In this document: positions 43,746-56,201 of the stretch, in pieces
Layout: the number at the start of each line of letters is the position of its first letter
Numbering within the stretch: position 1 is the first letter of the stretch
Program-made: the position numbers and the translations under genes
The notes under the pieces: model-generated
The model's input: only the letters and a program-made list of their open reading frames with translations
What the model was told of the DNA's origin: nothing
The model's database searches: none
From: Bimuria novae-zelandiae CBS 107.79
Lineage: Eukaryota > Ascomycota > Dothideomycetes > Pleosporales > Didymosphaeriaceae
Length of the DNA: 64,000 nucleotides
Assembly: GCA_010015655.1 (NCBI GenBank)
Contig: ML976700.1
Location: forward strand, 376,390-440,389
Reading direction: 5' to 3'

Positions 43746-44559
43746 AGGGAGATAGTAACGTGCATCCACGCGTAACGGAACAACCGTCGTGGCGGAACAA
43801 ACATAGGTACTTTGAATTTGAAGCGATAGAACATCTCCCCATGTCCTGGATTTGACTATACTCAACTCAAGTCAGATTCTAAGGCTATTTCTTTAGTGCC
43901 ATAATGCTGCTTACAAAAAAGTTACACTTACGTTAAAGTGCGACTGCATAATTTGCAAAGAGCCTCCTCTTAAGTGAAAACCGGCCTTCTACGCCAGAAG
44001 ATTACAACTAAGCTTCCATTACTCTTGCAACCTCTTAAGCGACTCTCTTAAATTTAGAGAACCCTATAGCACTACTACGAAGTAATAATTAGCCATAAGG
44101 CTGCGAGGCGCGCTTAATTCATGTAGGGTCGCTACCCCAGTTAGTACATCTGATCGGAATGATTACCAATTTTAGCTAGCACAGGATTATGACATAATCG
44201 TAACGCAATCTAACGGAACAGGTTTGTGGCTGTCAGACCTGTGGCTGTGTAAAGTCTAAGCAAGCGGGCCGACCAAAGCTCCACAGCCTTGTGATCAAAC
44301 TTGGCTATCTCTCTGGCAGTCCGTCAACCAGCTCACCTCTTGTAGAATCGCCACCTCATAAGGGTGTGGCCGAAGCGGGTCGGCCATCCTCCCTGCTAGT
44401 ATCGAGAACACGCCACACATGCAAGCTAACATCAGTGAGTCATAAACCGATGGTACAGCAAGTCAAGTATCTGGTACGCGCTATCGCATATCGCCTTAGC
44501 ATCGTGTAGCATATCATGAGGACTTCAAGAGAAGAAATAGAACAAAACCTGAACATAAC
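43746..44559. other. Unmutated segment without recognised gene
   Basis: Normal composition with short open frames on both strands, none with a known domain. It may be the 3' flank of the Clr5-TPR-like gene to its right. Confidence 0.4.
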
Positions 44560-47200
44560 CCTAATGAATACCTGGTCCAGTACTAACCGCTCTCTGATCA
44601 GCTTTGACAGCTGTCAAGCCTCTATATGCTTGACTGCGGAACAGTATTGGTTAAAGCATGCCACAGTAGTAGTATGCTGTGCACCAAGAGCCTTGACGTA
44701 CCCACCGTATGCTCGCTAATACAGTTCAAGCGCAGCAAGGTAGTGCCGTTGTCGATAGAAGAGGAAAGCTAAATGGTATACGCTAGTGAGCGTGTCTAGG
44801 TGCTCCAGTCCAAGCACCTTCTCGTATCCTTCCAGTGCTCGTCGATACATCGCTTCTACCCCCTCATACTTTCCCTAGCTCTGCAACACCAATCCAAGGT
44901 TGCTGCCGCTGGTAAATGTGTCTGGATGCTCTAGTCCAAGCACCTTCTCGTATCCTTCCAGTGCCCGTCGATGCATCGCTTCTGCCTCCTCGTACTTTCC
45001 CTGGCTTTCCAACAGCAATCTAAGGTTATTAACGCTGGTGAGCGTGGCTAGGTGATCCACTCATGGAGGGCGCACGAAGCCCCCCAAGATTATAGGAGCT
45101 GCGCAGAACCAAAAGGTCAGCACACGACTCGGGTGGCATATCGCCGCCCTGGAAAAGGCCCTCACGATAGCGGTCAGAGGCGTCGTCCCCGCCTACCGCA
45201 CCACGCCTACTGCCACGCTGTATAGAGACGCAGGCATTCCCTTAGCAGCTACGGCGCTTAAAGAGTGCAAGGCGAGGTTCGCTATACACCTATACTACGT
45301 TAATAAAGGTTACTTGCTTATAGCGCGCACGCGACTAACTATAGTATATAAAGGAAGAGGCGCTAGACGCCTGCAGCGCCTACATATAAAAGTTTAACTA
45401 CTCGTATAGCTATTCGCACTAGTACCCCGCCCTATACTACTATAATCGCACTATTCTAACTAGTGCTAAATAGACCCTATAAATAATAAGCCTAAAAAGC
45501 TCGCTACTAAAGAATTTAAATAATAGTAGACAAGCCTGCCTACCGAGACAATTACAGTGTTCTTAGACGGCTCGGAACAGCGCACAGAAAACGGCGAGCG
45601 CCACGTAACCTATAAATACACTGTGTACCAGGGCCAGAGTCTGCTGTACACAGGCAAAGGCTCCCTTAACACGCGGGCCCACGTCTTCGACGCAGAAGCA
45701 ATAGGGGCCTAAAGAGGTCTTTAACACGTGCTATAGACTCAGGCGCACCGCCTAAGCCAGATCTAGATATGTGTAGATAGCACATTAGTTATCTAGGGCA
45801 TTAGGGAAGACCCCGCGCCATTATCCTAGTGGGCCTTTATACGCTGCTAGGAAGCTATAGACACCTAGGATATTTAAATCTAATAGTTACTAGGCTACAT
45901 AGGCATTAAAGGTAATAAGCTAGCTAATTAGCTAGTAGATAAGGTAGCTAAGGACCTACGCCTACCTATAAGGAAGGTAGCTAACCTTATAATATTAGGT
46001 CTATAATCTAATGCGCGCGTATACGTACGCGCTATATAATAAGAGTGGTGGCACACACGCACACTAAATCTCTCTACATGGTACAACTAGTAGGGCCTAG
46101 CATACACCCCCTCTAGGCAATCGCCGGAGCTGGAGCTTACACGCCCCGCCCTGGCCAAGCTCCTATCCATGAGGACAAGACACGGCAACTACGCCTGGTA
46201 CCATAAGAAGTTTAAGCATGATGAGGAGACCCTCACGTGCACCTGTGGAGTAGACCTGGCCCTAGACTATATTATACACTGCCCACGGATAGTGCGACGC
46301 TTTAACTATTAGCTATAACGCCTAACACATCCCCTAATAGACACTAGAGAAGGAATATAGTACCTTAGGGCGCTAAGCTTAAGAGAATACGCAACTTTTC
46401 TTACACTTAGTATTAATAATAGTATATATTAGTAAGTAACTAGCTAACTATGTTATAGGCAAGCGGACGTAAACTCTTGCTTTAAGTAAAATAAATACGC
46501 TACTTGCTTATAACTTACTAGGGTATCTACTATATAAGACTTAGCTTTCTCTTTTATATACCTATATGCGTGTATATATCTTTCCTTACCTCTAATAAGT
46601 CTTGGCATGCTTCTGTACAGGACTAGGGGCAGCTAGAAGGCTACCCCCTTTCCCACTATTATCACACAAAGGCCAGATTAAACAGCTGAGTCGCCCCTAT
46701 CTGGAGAGGGATAGCAGCAAGAGAGGCCGCTCCTATAGCAGCAGTAGCACTAGCATGAGTGGCCCTTACTAAGTGCAGGGCACGTCTACATACCCCCTGG
46801 GAGGTTACATAGGACGTAAAACCAATACTACTACTACTACTGGGTGATCCACTCCAAGTACCTTCTCACGTCCTTACAACGCTCATTGGTACAATCTCTC
46901 AGCCTTGGTGTATAGCCCTTTGACAGTCTAGTACTTGACTAAGAAGGTCTAAAGCCTTCAGCTTGTCCACTCCGTCGTCCTCGACGCCGCCGCTACCGCT
47001 CTGGCTTTCGTGACTCTCTACTAGCCTACGAATCACCTCCTCTGCCGTCTTATACCTTCCTTACGCGATTAGTAAAACACTCAAATCGTATAGCTTGTCC
47101 AAGGACTCCGAAGAGCTAGTTCCAATCGACGTCTCCACCCTTAAGATTTACTCCTACAGCTACTCTTCCTCATCTTACCTGTATTAGGGTCGTGCATCGA
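44560..47200 (-). pseudogene. TPR (kinesin-light-chain type) region, split by a LINE
   Basis: Minus strand. About 46910-46855 encodes AERLYQ-ALQGREKVLGVDH. After the LINE (45063-46842) the frame continues at 45060 with LATLTSVNNLRLLLES, GKYEEAEAMHRRALEGYEKVLGLEHPDT and a second 42-residue repeat, then a weaker last repeat to about 44560. The 126 bp period and the GKYEEAE / ALEGYEKVLG-EHPDT consensus are those of fungal TPR_10/TPR_12 arrays found in NLR-like and Clr5-linked proteins. TAG codons occur at Gln positions (for example at 44874-44876). Upstream, 47200-46920 is degraded but in a compatible reading. No NB-ARC or NACHT motif was seen. Confidence 0.65.
45063..46842 (+). mobile_element. 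5'-truncated Tad1-like LINE, 1780 bp
   Basis: Flanked by a 12 bp duplication ggtgatccactc (45051-45062, 46843-46854) and ending in a (TAC)n tail at 46826-46840, both marks of target-primed insertion. Its 5' 300 bases match the LINE at 63675-64000. It contains an RNase H domain at about 45550-45970 (VFLDGSEQ, DAEAIGA, GYIGIKGNKLAN) and a zinc-finger-like stretch at about 46230-46290 (TCTCGVDLA). RIP damage is patchy: 45063-45260, 45540-45710 and 46110-46260 are nearly clean. Confidence 0.88.
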
Positions 47201-47399
47201 CGTCTATCTAGCTTTCAAGGGCCCTCGAGGTGTGAATAAAGTCTAGTTAGAGGTTTAGAAGAGATCGATACGCTAAGGCTGGACTCTGCCTAGTAAAGAC
47301 ACTGCCTTAAGGCTAGACGATACTAGAGACTGTCGACAGGGCAGGGGAAGGCATCTGCGGGCTCTGCGCGGCGTAGTAAACAATCCCTAGCGAGAAGAT

Positions 47400-48295
47400 C
47401 TAAGCTACTGGCGAGTGTATAGAGATTATCGTGGGAGAGCCCCACTTAGAGATTGTATAGCATCCTACAGCAGACGGCGTGGCTTTAGTATATCAGCGAG
47501 GAAGCGCACCTTTTTACGTCCCAACTTACATATAGCTGGATTCGGAGCGTATAGAAAGCTCTTAACGACGTTATTCCTCTTTATCCATCGTTCAATCTTC
47601 TGTAGTAGCACGACGCTGCCTCGTACTTCGAAGACGAGCTCGGCCTTATTAGTCTTAATAAGCTTCCTTCTCTAGCGCTTCCTTACGATCGCTTGCATTT
47701 CCTGCAGCTTAACCTTTTTGTCCATTCCCTATTGGCTGATGCGCGTTTAGTACTGCCGTACGCTGTCGCCATGTCTGTGTCAGCAGCACGCTTGAAGACT
47801 TACTTTACTATCATTGGTGGGAGCGACGTACTTGGCTTTAAAGCCGTATTCGTCCTCTATCTTCTGCCCTACCTCTAGTAGCGGCAGTCCCTGTGTAAGG
47901 TGCAGCTCCAAGATGCGGTGCTTGTAGGGCTCCCAGGCGTCTGTGTGCAGAGTCGGCGCCTTGCGCTTTCGCAGCTGGGCTGGCGGACCCATGGGCGATA
48001 TGGGCGCTGCGGGCGCTGCGAACACAGACTGAGAGTTACCAACAGGCTCCGCATCATGTTGCTTGTCGTTGGGAAGCACTGGACACAGACTGAACGGGTG
48101 CGGAGGGTGGGGCTGTGTGATTGCGGAATGTTCGCTCGGGAACTGTGCCTGCAAGGCGAAACCAAAGGTCCTGTCGACGCTGTAGGCTCCGTATGCTTGT
48201 TGGGCAGCGGGGAGATGGCCTGCAGCATGCGGAAACCCAGGCTGGGGTAAGTCGACCGGTGCCAGATCAGGCGAGTTGCGCAGCGGAAAGTTCAT
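47400..48295 (-). pseudogene. Clr5-domain protein, intact N-terminus and RIP-damaged C-terminal half
   Basis: Minus strand from the ATG at 48295 (MNFPLRNSPDLAP). A Pro/Ala-rich N-terminal part leads to the Clr5 domain DAWEPYKHRILELHLTQGLPLLEVGQKIEDEYGFKA. A 69 bp intron (47763-47831, GTACGT...GACAG) joins to VRQY, then TRISQ-GMDKKVKLQEMQAIV and ELVFEVRGSVVLLQKIERWIKRN. In the second exon TAA and TAG replace Gln and Trp codons. Clr5 was first described in fission yeast heterochromatic silencing; fungal members are putative nuclear proteins. The TPR remnant lies downstream on the same strand, so the two may have been one Clr5-TPR gene. The boundary between clean and damaged sequence falls inside the gene. 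Confidence 0.7.
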
Positions 48296-48778
48296 CGTCA
48301 GCGCCGCTTCGTGCGTCAGTCGTGTAAGAAAGCAGAATTGTCCTGCTGCCAGATACTGCAAAGAAGAATGTGTCTGTCTAGGACGAAGACAGATCGAAGG
48401 GGCGCGTCGTGCTCTATGTTGCGGTCAGCCGAGAGTCTCTGAAAATGTGTCGCACGACGAGCAACTATGGGCATTGGATGGACGAAGGCGATTGGGCACA
48501 GCTCGAAACTACCATTGTCGCTCGGCAGGGCGGGGCGCGCTAGCGCTCGTGGAGGCTCTCCGCGAGCGCCTGTGCTCAAAGCCGCTGAAGCACTGCACCC
48601 GGAGAGCTGTCGCCCCGCCCGCGATCGCAAAAGTGCAATCTCGCAGGAGTGGGCGGTTAGGGTTAAATGAGAGATCGGAAAGATGAGTTGTAAATTACAG
48701 TAGCATTTGGCACCCAGAACTCGGCTACAGGAACTCACTCCGCTGCTAATAGAAGCGTATCGTACAACACCACTACTA
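48296..48778. other. GC-rich upstream region of the Clr5-like gene
   Basis: Unmutated DNA with many CpG dinucleotides and overlapping open frames on both strands without domains. Probably the promoter region. Pogo element C starts at 48779 and bounds it. Confidence 0.45.
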
Positions 48779-49118
48779 ACGTGTCCGTGCGCGCAACGAT
48801 CATGTTCGCGCAACGATCGCGCCAACACCAAAACAACTCGAACTTGAACGCGTCATAACTTAATTAATATAAGGTTAATTAAGGCTATAGTTGCAGCTAT
48901 TAAAACGCTAAAGCTAAGAAAAACTTTTTAATATACTAAAATTACTATAAAATATTATATTAATTATCTTACCCTATCGCGATAGTATAAGCAGGTCTAA
49001 TTATCGCAAATAGCCTAAGTAATAAAGTAATAAAAGCTTACTCTATAATAAGAGGTAAAGCTTATTAAATATATAAAAGGGCTTACAGCGCGTTACTTAC
49101 TACCTATATGTTACGACC

Positions 49119-49560
49119 ACGAACCCCACAAGGATGAAGAAGCCAGACAATTACGCCAAGAGAGTAATTATTAACAAAGTAGTAGAGTTAACGGGACCTA
49201 ACGGGGCGCGGGGCAGCTTAGTTAGTAGTTACGTGACAAAGTCCCGCATAAAGGGAAGTCCTATAGGACTACTGTAGTCCCTGGGACTACAGGGCCTTGG
49301 CGGGACTACGAAGAAGGAATAGGCTAGTATATAGTATAGCGACTTTCCTATTATTGTTTCCTTTCTCGTAGTTAACTTATATATCTTCTATGCGAGTACG
49401 TTCTCCTATACAGACTAATAGTTATCTTATTTATTATAAGATTAGATTGTCTAGCCGCGCTAAGTGTCGCATTAACTTATACTACTAAATAATCTATAAA
49501 GCACCACGATACCTTACTGCCCTAACCTAGATTAGAACAAGGTATAAGAGCCTTATAACA
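49119..49560 (+). repeat. Gypsy-B 5' LTR
   Basis: Starts tgttacgaccacgaacc and ends gagccttataaca. About 10 bp shorter than its partner. Confidence 0.93.
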
Positions 49561-49571
49561 CTTTAACTACC

Positions 49572-52500
49572 CTACAGTATAATAGCAGGACCTAGTTTGA
49601 CCACCGTAGCTCCAGCACCTAAGGAAAAGACCCTAGGAAAGATAGTTATTAAACAAGTAGCTTAGATAGCCTAGTTACAGGAAATTATTAACTAGATAAG
49701 CGAAAAGATAAGCTAATAGGAAAATGCGAAACATTAACTAAAGGTCCTGAAGCCCGAACCCTATTTAGGAAAGGGTTACCCAGGAACGTTCCTAACCTAG
49801 ATAGAACTATTTATCCATTACAACCTAGGAAAGTTTAATATAGAATAAGATAAGATCCTAGTCACCTGCATAAACATGCAAGACAAGGTAGCTACGTAGG
49901 CTAGACTAATAATTAATAATTTCCTTAAGAATAGTAAATTAGAGGATTATAGTTTAGACGCCACTAAAGACGCCTTTAAGGACTAGGAGTCTTTTCGTAA
50001 GGCCGTGAAAGGAATATTTAGCACTATTAATAAAGGATATTAAGCCAAAATACGCCTTTAGCGCCTACGTCAGGAGAAATCGGCGGTACTCTATACACTA
50101 GAGTTTAAACAGATTATGGCAGAACTCGAAGGATGGGGAGAAGCCCCACTTATAATTACCTACTATAACGAACTAAAAGAATTGGTTAAAGACGAATTAG
50201 TCCACCAAGGAAAAGCAGACGACCTAGAAGAACTTATTAACAATGTAATTAAAGTAGATAATTGCCTGTATAAACGCAAGCTAGAAAAACAGCATGGTAC
50301 TAGGCTACTTACTAGAAAAGAGAATTAATCTAGGCCCGCAGGAAGAGACTAGGACAGAGATATTATTATAACTAATAAAGCCTAATAGTATAAAAAGAAG
50401 AACGGCAAGGGAAAATAGCTATATAGACTAAAGAAGAGTTACTAGGGCAAGAACAGTATCTCGTAGGAAGAGCGAGAACGGAGGTTTAAAAACAAAGCCT
50501 ACCTCTAATATAGTAAGCTAGGCTACTTCGCTAAAGACTACAACAATTAGGAAACTAAAGTTAATATAACTAACCTCCTACGAGTGGCTATGGCCACCCT
50601 TACGCTAGTAGAAGCCAACGGAGTGGATCTTATACAGAAGATCCTAGAGCTAATAAAAGAGGAAGAGAAACAAAAGACCCTTCCTAAGTACTAGATTTTT
50701 TAAAGACTAGCTAATAACACCTACTAGATGTGTAGCAGTGCGTTACATTAATTGTCTTAGTATAAGGTAAAAGTAATTGTCTAAGGGGCACACGCATGGG
50801 ACGCCTACTAGCTAGTAGAGAAACTACAGGGGCACCCAAAATAATACCTACGCCAGATTACGATACAGGAACGACATGAATACGCCAAATAGTGGCAATA
50901 CACGCGTAAAGGATGCCGATAACACTCTAGAGCTAGAGTTAGGGCCTCTTATTTTCTAGGAGGTTTAAAACACTATAGGCTAAAGCAGAGCTAGTGTAGC
51001 GTGCCTAATAATTACCATAAGCACTTTTTAGCCTATTAGGCTAAGCACTATAAATAGAATAGTTAGCATTAATGTTTTAATATTACCTATGAGCTACACA
51101 GGTAGTAGAAGTTCGAAACAGGCTAGTTCCCTTAGGGCTTAAACCCCCGCGACACTAGCATAATAATAGGGAATACGTAGCTAGGAAGAGACGCGGACTA
51201 CTTATTAATTAGGTAAGAATAATATAACCTATAGTGCTTCGCACACCTAAGCCTGCAAGAAGAGGCAGCCTCCTTACATAGCTATCTAGGGCATAATGTA
51301 TTAGCCTAGAATAAATACCTTACTCTAAATTGCCCGCAACATGGGAATCAAGGAGTATACAAATCTAATAAGATTAGAGAGACTTACGCCCTATATTAAT
51401 AGCGATATAAGTAGCACTAAATTAAGGAAGTCTCTAAGCTATCTAAGGTCTAGGACTAAATTAAGGAAGCCAATGCCGGTTAGCCTAAAACCTTAAATAA
51501 AGGGTCTAATAATTTAAAAAACTAAATTATTACTAGGGAACGAGCCACACTAGTAATAGTGCGATTATTATAGCTTATTAAGTGGACACTTGCCAAGTCG
51601 AGAAGCGCTTAATTAAAGACATTATAGTGCATGAACATTATGTTATAGCACTAATTAACCCAGGGGCAGACGCGTGTCTAATCGCCCTACGAGTGGTTAA
51701 GAAGTATAATATGCCATATTATAATAAGAAAACACCGCTATAAATAGGACTCGCGGACGGGACCTAATTATAAGAATATAGTAATAATTAGCTACGCCTT
51801 AAGACGGCGCTGGTACAAGTTAACATAAAAGGCCTAGAGAGCCAACACGTCTTCACTATTACGGAGATGGGAGACATCGAAGCCATCGTTAGATACAAAT
51901 GGCTAGAATAACACAATCTATAAATAGACTAGATTGAACGAACGATCCTTCCCCGGGACCTACCAGCGAAGGCTTAGGCGAGCCCTGGTAGGAGGGAAAC
52001 TCCCCAACCTTAGGCGAGAAAAAGGAGTTAACTATCTAGGATATAAGAAATATCGGTATGCAAGATAGATAGAATCTTAAAGTAATACCTAGGGCGGGTG
52101 CACTGTATATAGGTCTAGGAGACTAAGATAGTCCTAGACGACCTTAGTCTACTAGAAGAATATAAGGAATTCGCAGACCTGTTTAAGGAACACGACAAGA
52201 CTGTCCTACCTAAACACAAGGAGTAGGATCACGAGATACCACTAGTAGAGGGAGCTAAGCTATAGCCAGAACGCCTGAGGCCCCTTACCTATAAATAAGA
52301 AAAAGAGTTAAAAGAGCTAATATAGAAAAATCTACGCTTAGGGAAATAGTGGCCTAGTTAGAGTTCTATAGCCTTCCCTATACTCTTTATTCGCAAAAAA
52401 GACGGCAGGCTACGACTCTGTGTGGATTATAGATAGCTAAACGCTGTGATAATTAAGAATCGCTACCTATTACTACTAATAACGGAGCTCATAGATAGAC

Positions 52501-55080
52501 TCTAAGGAGCTAAATACTTCACGAAATTCAACGTCTAGGATAAATTCCATAGGATTTAAATTACAAAAGGACACGAGTGGAAAACGGCGTTCCGCACACG
52601 ATATGGCCTTTTCGAGTACACGGTTATGCCTATAGGGCTAACCAACGCACTAGCAACCTTCTAGGAGTTAATAAATTAAGTACTATATAAATACTTAGAC
52701 GTATTCTGCACGGCGTACCTCGACGATATTTTAATATACTTACACGGAATCTTGGAAGAGCACAAAGGACATGTACGCAAAGTACTACAGAAGTTATAAG
52801 AGTATTAATTACTCCTACACCCTAAGAAGTGCGAGTTCCATGTCACTAAGACGGAATATTTAGGATTTGTGATATCCCGAGAAGGTGTTAAGATGGACCC
52901 AAAGAAGATCGCGATAATAGAAGAATAGTCACTATTATAATTAGTAAAAGATATCTAGTCTTTCTTAGGCTTTACCAACTTCTATCGCAAATTTATTAGG
53001 AACTACTTAAAGATAACTACTCCGTTGACGGAACTTATAAAAATAGGGAAATGGCGACCTCTATAAAAGGCAGAAATAGTGGCTTTTAAGCAGCTTAAAC
53101 GCCTATTCCTAACGGCACCCTTACTATAAATATACGACCTAGAGTGGCGACATCGTATCTACACGGATATATTAGACTATGCGCTAGGGGCCGTATTATT
53201 ACAAGAGTGTAATAATAGTAAATATAGACCCGTCTTCTATTACGTACGCAAGCTCTTAGGAGCAGAACTAAATTATAAAATTTACAATAAGGAGTTGCTC
53301 GCAATCGTTAACTGTTTTAAGTAATAAGAAGCGCAGCTTAAAGGAGTAAAGCACTAAATAGAGGTCTTTTTAAATTGCCTTAACCTTACGCGCTTTATAA
53401 CCACAAAGAAGCTTAATCAACAATAGGCTAAATAGTTAGAATAGATAGCGGAATTCGACTTCCGCATTACCTATTTACCTAGTAACTTAAACGCTATAGC
53501 AAACGCACTTAGCAAGCGTTTAGATCTTATAGAAAAAGACAATAAAAGTAACTATGTTATAATCCTAACCTACGCGAAGGACAGAACCCTTCGCTATAAC
53601 AAGATATAACTCGCGCTAGCACTGGAAGCACAGCGCGCGGATCTTACTTATTATAGGCTAGCTATAAAAGAGATATAGGATTACGATAGGCTTAAGGACA
53701 AGAATTACTAAGCGTATAATCTCTACTAAGCCACGAAATTAACGGCACGGGACTATTAAAACCGTATCTAGATTAGCAAGCAGATAGCTCCGCTGCTAAT
53801 TAAAAAACTATATAAAGATAAGGATTAGGGACACCTAAGGATTACCAAAACAACGCGTCGAATCGCGAACGAATATGCCATTCCTAGGCTACGCCAGGCG
53901 GTATAAAAGGTTTTAGGCAACTATTTAGCCTGTTATAAGAATAAGCCTAAGAGACATAAGCCTTATAGCCTCTTATAATCACTGCAGCCGCCCCTAAGAC
54001 CATAGTTAAGCGTAACTATGGACTTTATCGTGAAGCTACCAGCATTACTAGCACCAAGGAATAAGGATCCCTATAACTTAATCTTAGTTATAATCTATTA
54101 ACTTACTAAGGAGTCGAGGTTTGTGCCAATTAGGGAAGCTATATTAGTAGAAGAACTAGCCTATATAGTGGAACGAGAACTGATATCACAGGTTAGACGA
54201 CCTAACGAGTTTATCACAAACAGGGCCAAGATATTTACATTATTATACTAGACCACGTTTATAGCTAAATTAGGGATTAAGCACAAGCTCACGACGAGCT
54301 TCTCTTCTAAAATAGATAGCTAAACTAAGCGAATAAACTAAACGTTAGAATAGTATCTCCAGATGTATATAAATAAGCTTTAAGATAACTGGGTTAAGCT
54401 ATTACCAATGGCCTAGCTGGCATACAATAGCGCAAGATCGGCGACTACAGGGTACTCGCCATATTACGCCAACCATGGATGTGAGTCAACGACTTACCGG
54501 GATCTATTAGACATCTAGAGCATTGCGAAGAATGCAGCTAATAAGGCTAAACTTATGCAGGACCTATATAAAACACTACACGAGAACATCGCGCGACGTA
54601 ACAAATAAATAGCGCGATAAGCAAATAAGAAAAGGATTATAGGACTAACCTTTAAGAAGGGGGATAGAGTCCTTCTCTCGCGAAAAAATCTTAAGACAAC
54701 AAGGCTAAGTAAAAAACTAAATAACCTTTAAAAGGGACTATTCGAAATCTAAAAGGTTAGGGGACTAGTTAATTTCAAACTACGGCTACTTATAAATACA
54801 CGGATCCACCTAGTCTTCCACAAGTTATTATTAGAACTAGCACCACCAGACGCCGAACTAGAAACCTAGCTTAAACTCAAAGATAAGGAGTACGAGGTTA
54901 AAGCCATTAGGGACCTATAAAAAATTAGGCGTCAGTACAAGTATCTAATAAAGTAGGAAGGATAGCTAGAGAACCATAATACGTAGGAACTAGTATAAAA
55001 CCTCACAAACTATAAGACAGCGCTAGAGAGGTTCTACAAGGAATATCTAGAGGCGCCGCGACTGGATTAGTAAGAAACTT
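49572..55080 (+). pseudogene. Gypsy-B gag-pol, RIP-inactivated with open patches
   Basis: Gag covers about 49572-50570: KVLKPEPYLGKGYPGTFLTQ-like start, a clean 70-codon patch at 50116-50328 (MAELEGWGEAPLIITYYNELKELVKDE), and a decayed zinc knuckle at about 50505-50570. The protease is at about 51640-51790 (LINPGADACLI, where the catalytic DSG-type motif now reads Asn-Pro-Gly). Reverse transcriptase is at about 52170-52920 with YLDD at 52716-52727, RNase H at about 53050-53520 and integrase at about 53780-54640. The chromodomain is at about 54885-55075 (EYEVKAIRDL-KIRRQYKYL and N-ELV). TAG/TAA stops mark Gln/Trp positions throughout. Confidence 0.85.
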
Positions 55081-55149
55081 AGAAAAGTTAAAGGATACAA
55101 AAGGATTAAAAGGAATAAATAAGTTAGCCTATAACTAGCCTAAGTTAGC

Positions 55150-55590
55150 CTATAAAGGTGCATGTAGTAATAGTTCGCGAAAGCTAGTACCCTTTAAATT
55201 CTCCTCCTATTGCTCTAACGCCTTAATTATATTAGTAACGCGTAAGTTATACTAGGCATAGTTATACTCCTTCTCCTCTGTCTCTACTAACTCTCGCTTA
55301 AGACGCGTGGTCTTAAGAGTAGCCTAAGCTTAACGCTCTTTTACTTAAAGAAGAGTAAGATACTTTTCGCGCTTCTCCTTCTAAATACGCTCCTAATCCT
55401 TCTCGGGAATCTATAGACTATATTTAGCATAGGCAGCGAGATAGCCCGCACACTACTTAGAAGTAGCGTTAATAAAACACCGTAACTTCTTCTTCTAATA
55501 ACGCTTATAACTAGACGCTATCTCTAGGCCCTAAGCTTCCACCTTTTACGCACGAGCACGACGGGTCGCTAGAGATAAACAAGGGGTTCT
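55150..55590 (-). pseudogene. Antisense coiled-coil reading frame in Gypsy-B 3' region
   Basis: On the minus strand from about 55590 to 55150 one frame reads as a protein of about 145 residues. It begins LATRRARA and continues through KKKLRCFINATSK, CAGYLAAYAKYSL, KEKREKYLTLL, TRLKRELVETEEKEYNYA and VTNIIKALEQ. It is rich in Lys, Glu and Leu in a coiled-coil-like pattern. Its dozen stops are TAG, or TAA where CAA would fit Gln, as expected of RIP acting on a true coding frame. It is encoded opposite to gag-pol, between the chromodomain and the 3' LTR. A related frame exists in Gypsy-A. Function unknown. Confidence 0.5.
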
Positions 55591-55744
55591 TAGCATAGTT
55601 AGTAAGGTAAGGAAAATTAAGGAGAGGCTGCGGCCTGCCTTAGGACGTGGGGGGACGCACCTTTATAGTAATTAGCACTAACGCGCTAACGGCATAGTAT
55701 AGCAAAGCAAGATATTAGGACAATAACCTTAAAGAGGGGGATAG

Positions 55745-56196
55745 TGTTACAACCACGAACCCTATAAGGATAAAGAAGCTAGACAATTACGCTAAGAAAG
55801 TAATTATTAATAAAGTAGTAAAGTTAACGGGACCTAACGGGGCGCGGGGCAGCTTAGTTAGTAGTTACGTAATAAAGTCCTGCATAAAGGGAAGTCCTAT
55901 AGGACTACCGTAGTCCCTGGGACTATAGGGCCTTGGCGGGACTACGAAGAAGGAATAGGCTAGTATATAGTGTTATAACTTTCCTATTATTATTTCCTTC
56001 CTCGTAGTTAACTTATATATCTTCTGTGCGAGTACGTTCTCCTATACAGACTAATAGTTATCTTATTTATTATAAAATTAGATTATCTAGCCGCGCTAAG
56101 TGTCGCATTAACTTATACTACTAAATAATCCGTGAAGCACCACGATACCTTACCGCCCTAACCCGGATCGGAACAAGGTGTGAGAGTCTCATAACA
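55745..56196 (+). repeat. Gypsy-B 3' LTR
   Basis: Starts tgttacaaccacgaacc and ends gagtctcataaca, followed by ctata. Confidence 0.93.
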
Positions 56197-56201
56197 CTAT
56201 A

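Larger units (their letters stand above)
49119..56196 (+). mobile_element. Gypsy-B: complete LTR retrotransposon (chromovirus)
   Basis: A 7078 bp element with LTRs of 442 bp (49119-49560) and 452 bp (55745-56196), beginning TGTTACGACC or TGTTACAACC and ending ATAACA, and with the 5 bp duplication ctata (49114-49118, 56197-56201). Same family as Gypsy-A but less damaged. It lies inside pogo element C. Confidence 0.95.

Noticed and set aside
47415..47878. Plus-strand open frames of 61-86 codons
   Set aside because: They are antisense to the Clr5-like gene, whose minus-strand reading has a recognisable domain.
48316..48831. Overlapping open frames in the GC-rich region upstream of the Clr5 gene
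   Set aside because: High CpG content gives chance open frames on both strands; no family resemblance, and one runs into a pogo inverted repeat.
53095..53304. 69-codon minus-strand frame
   Set aside because: Opposite the RNase H region of Gypsy-B; low-complexity translation.
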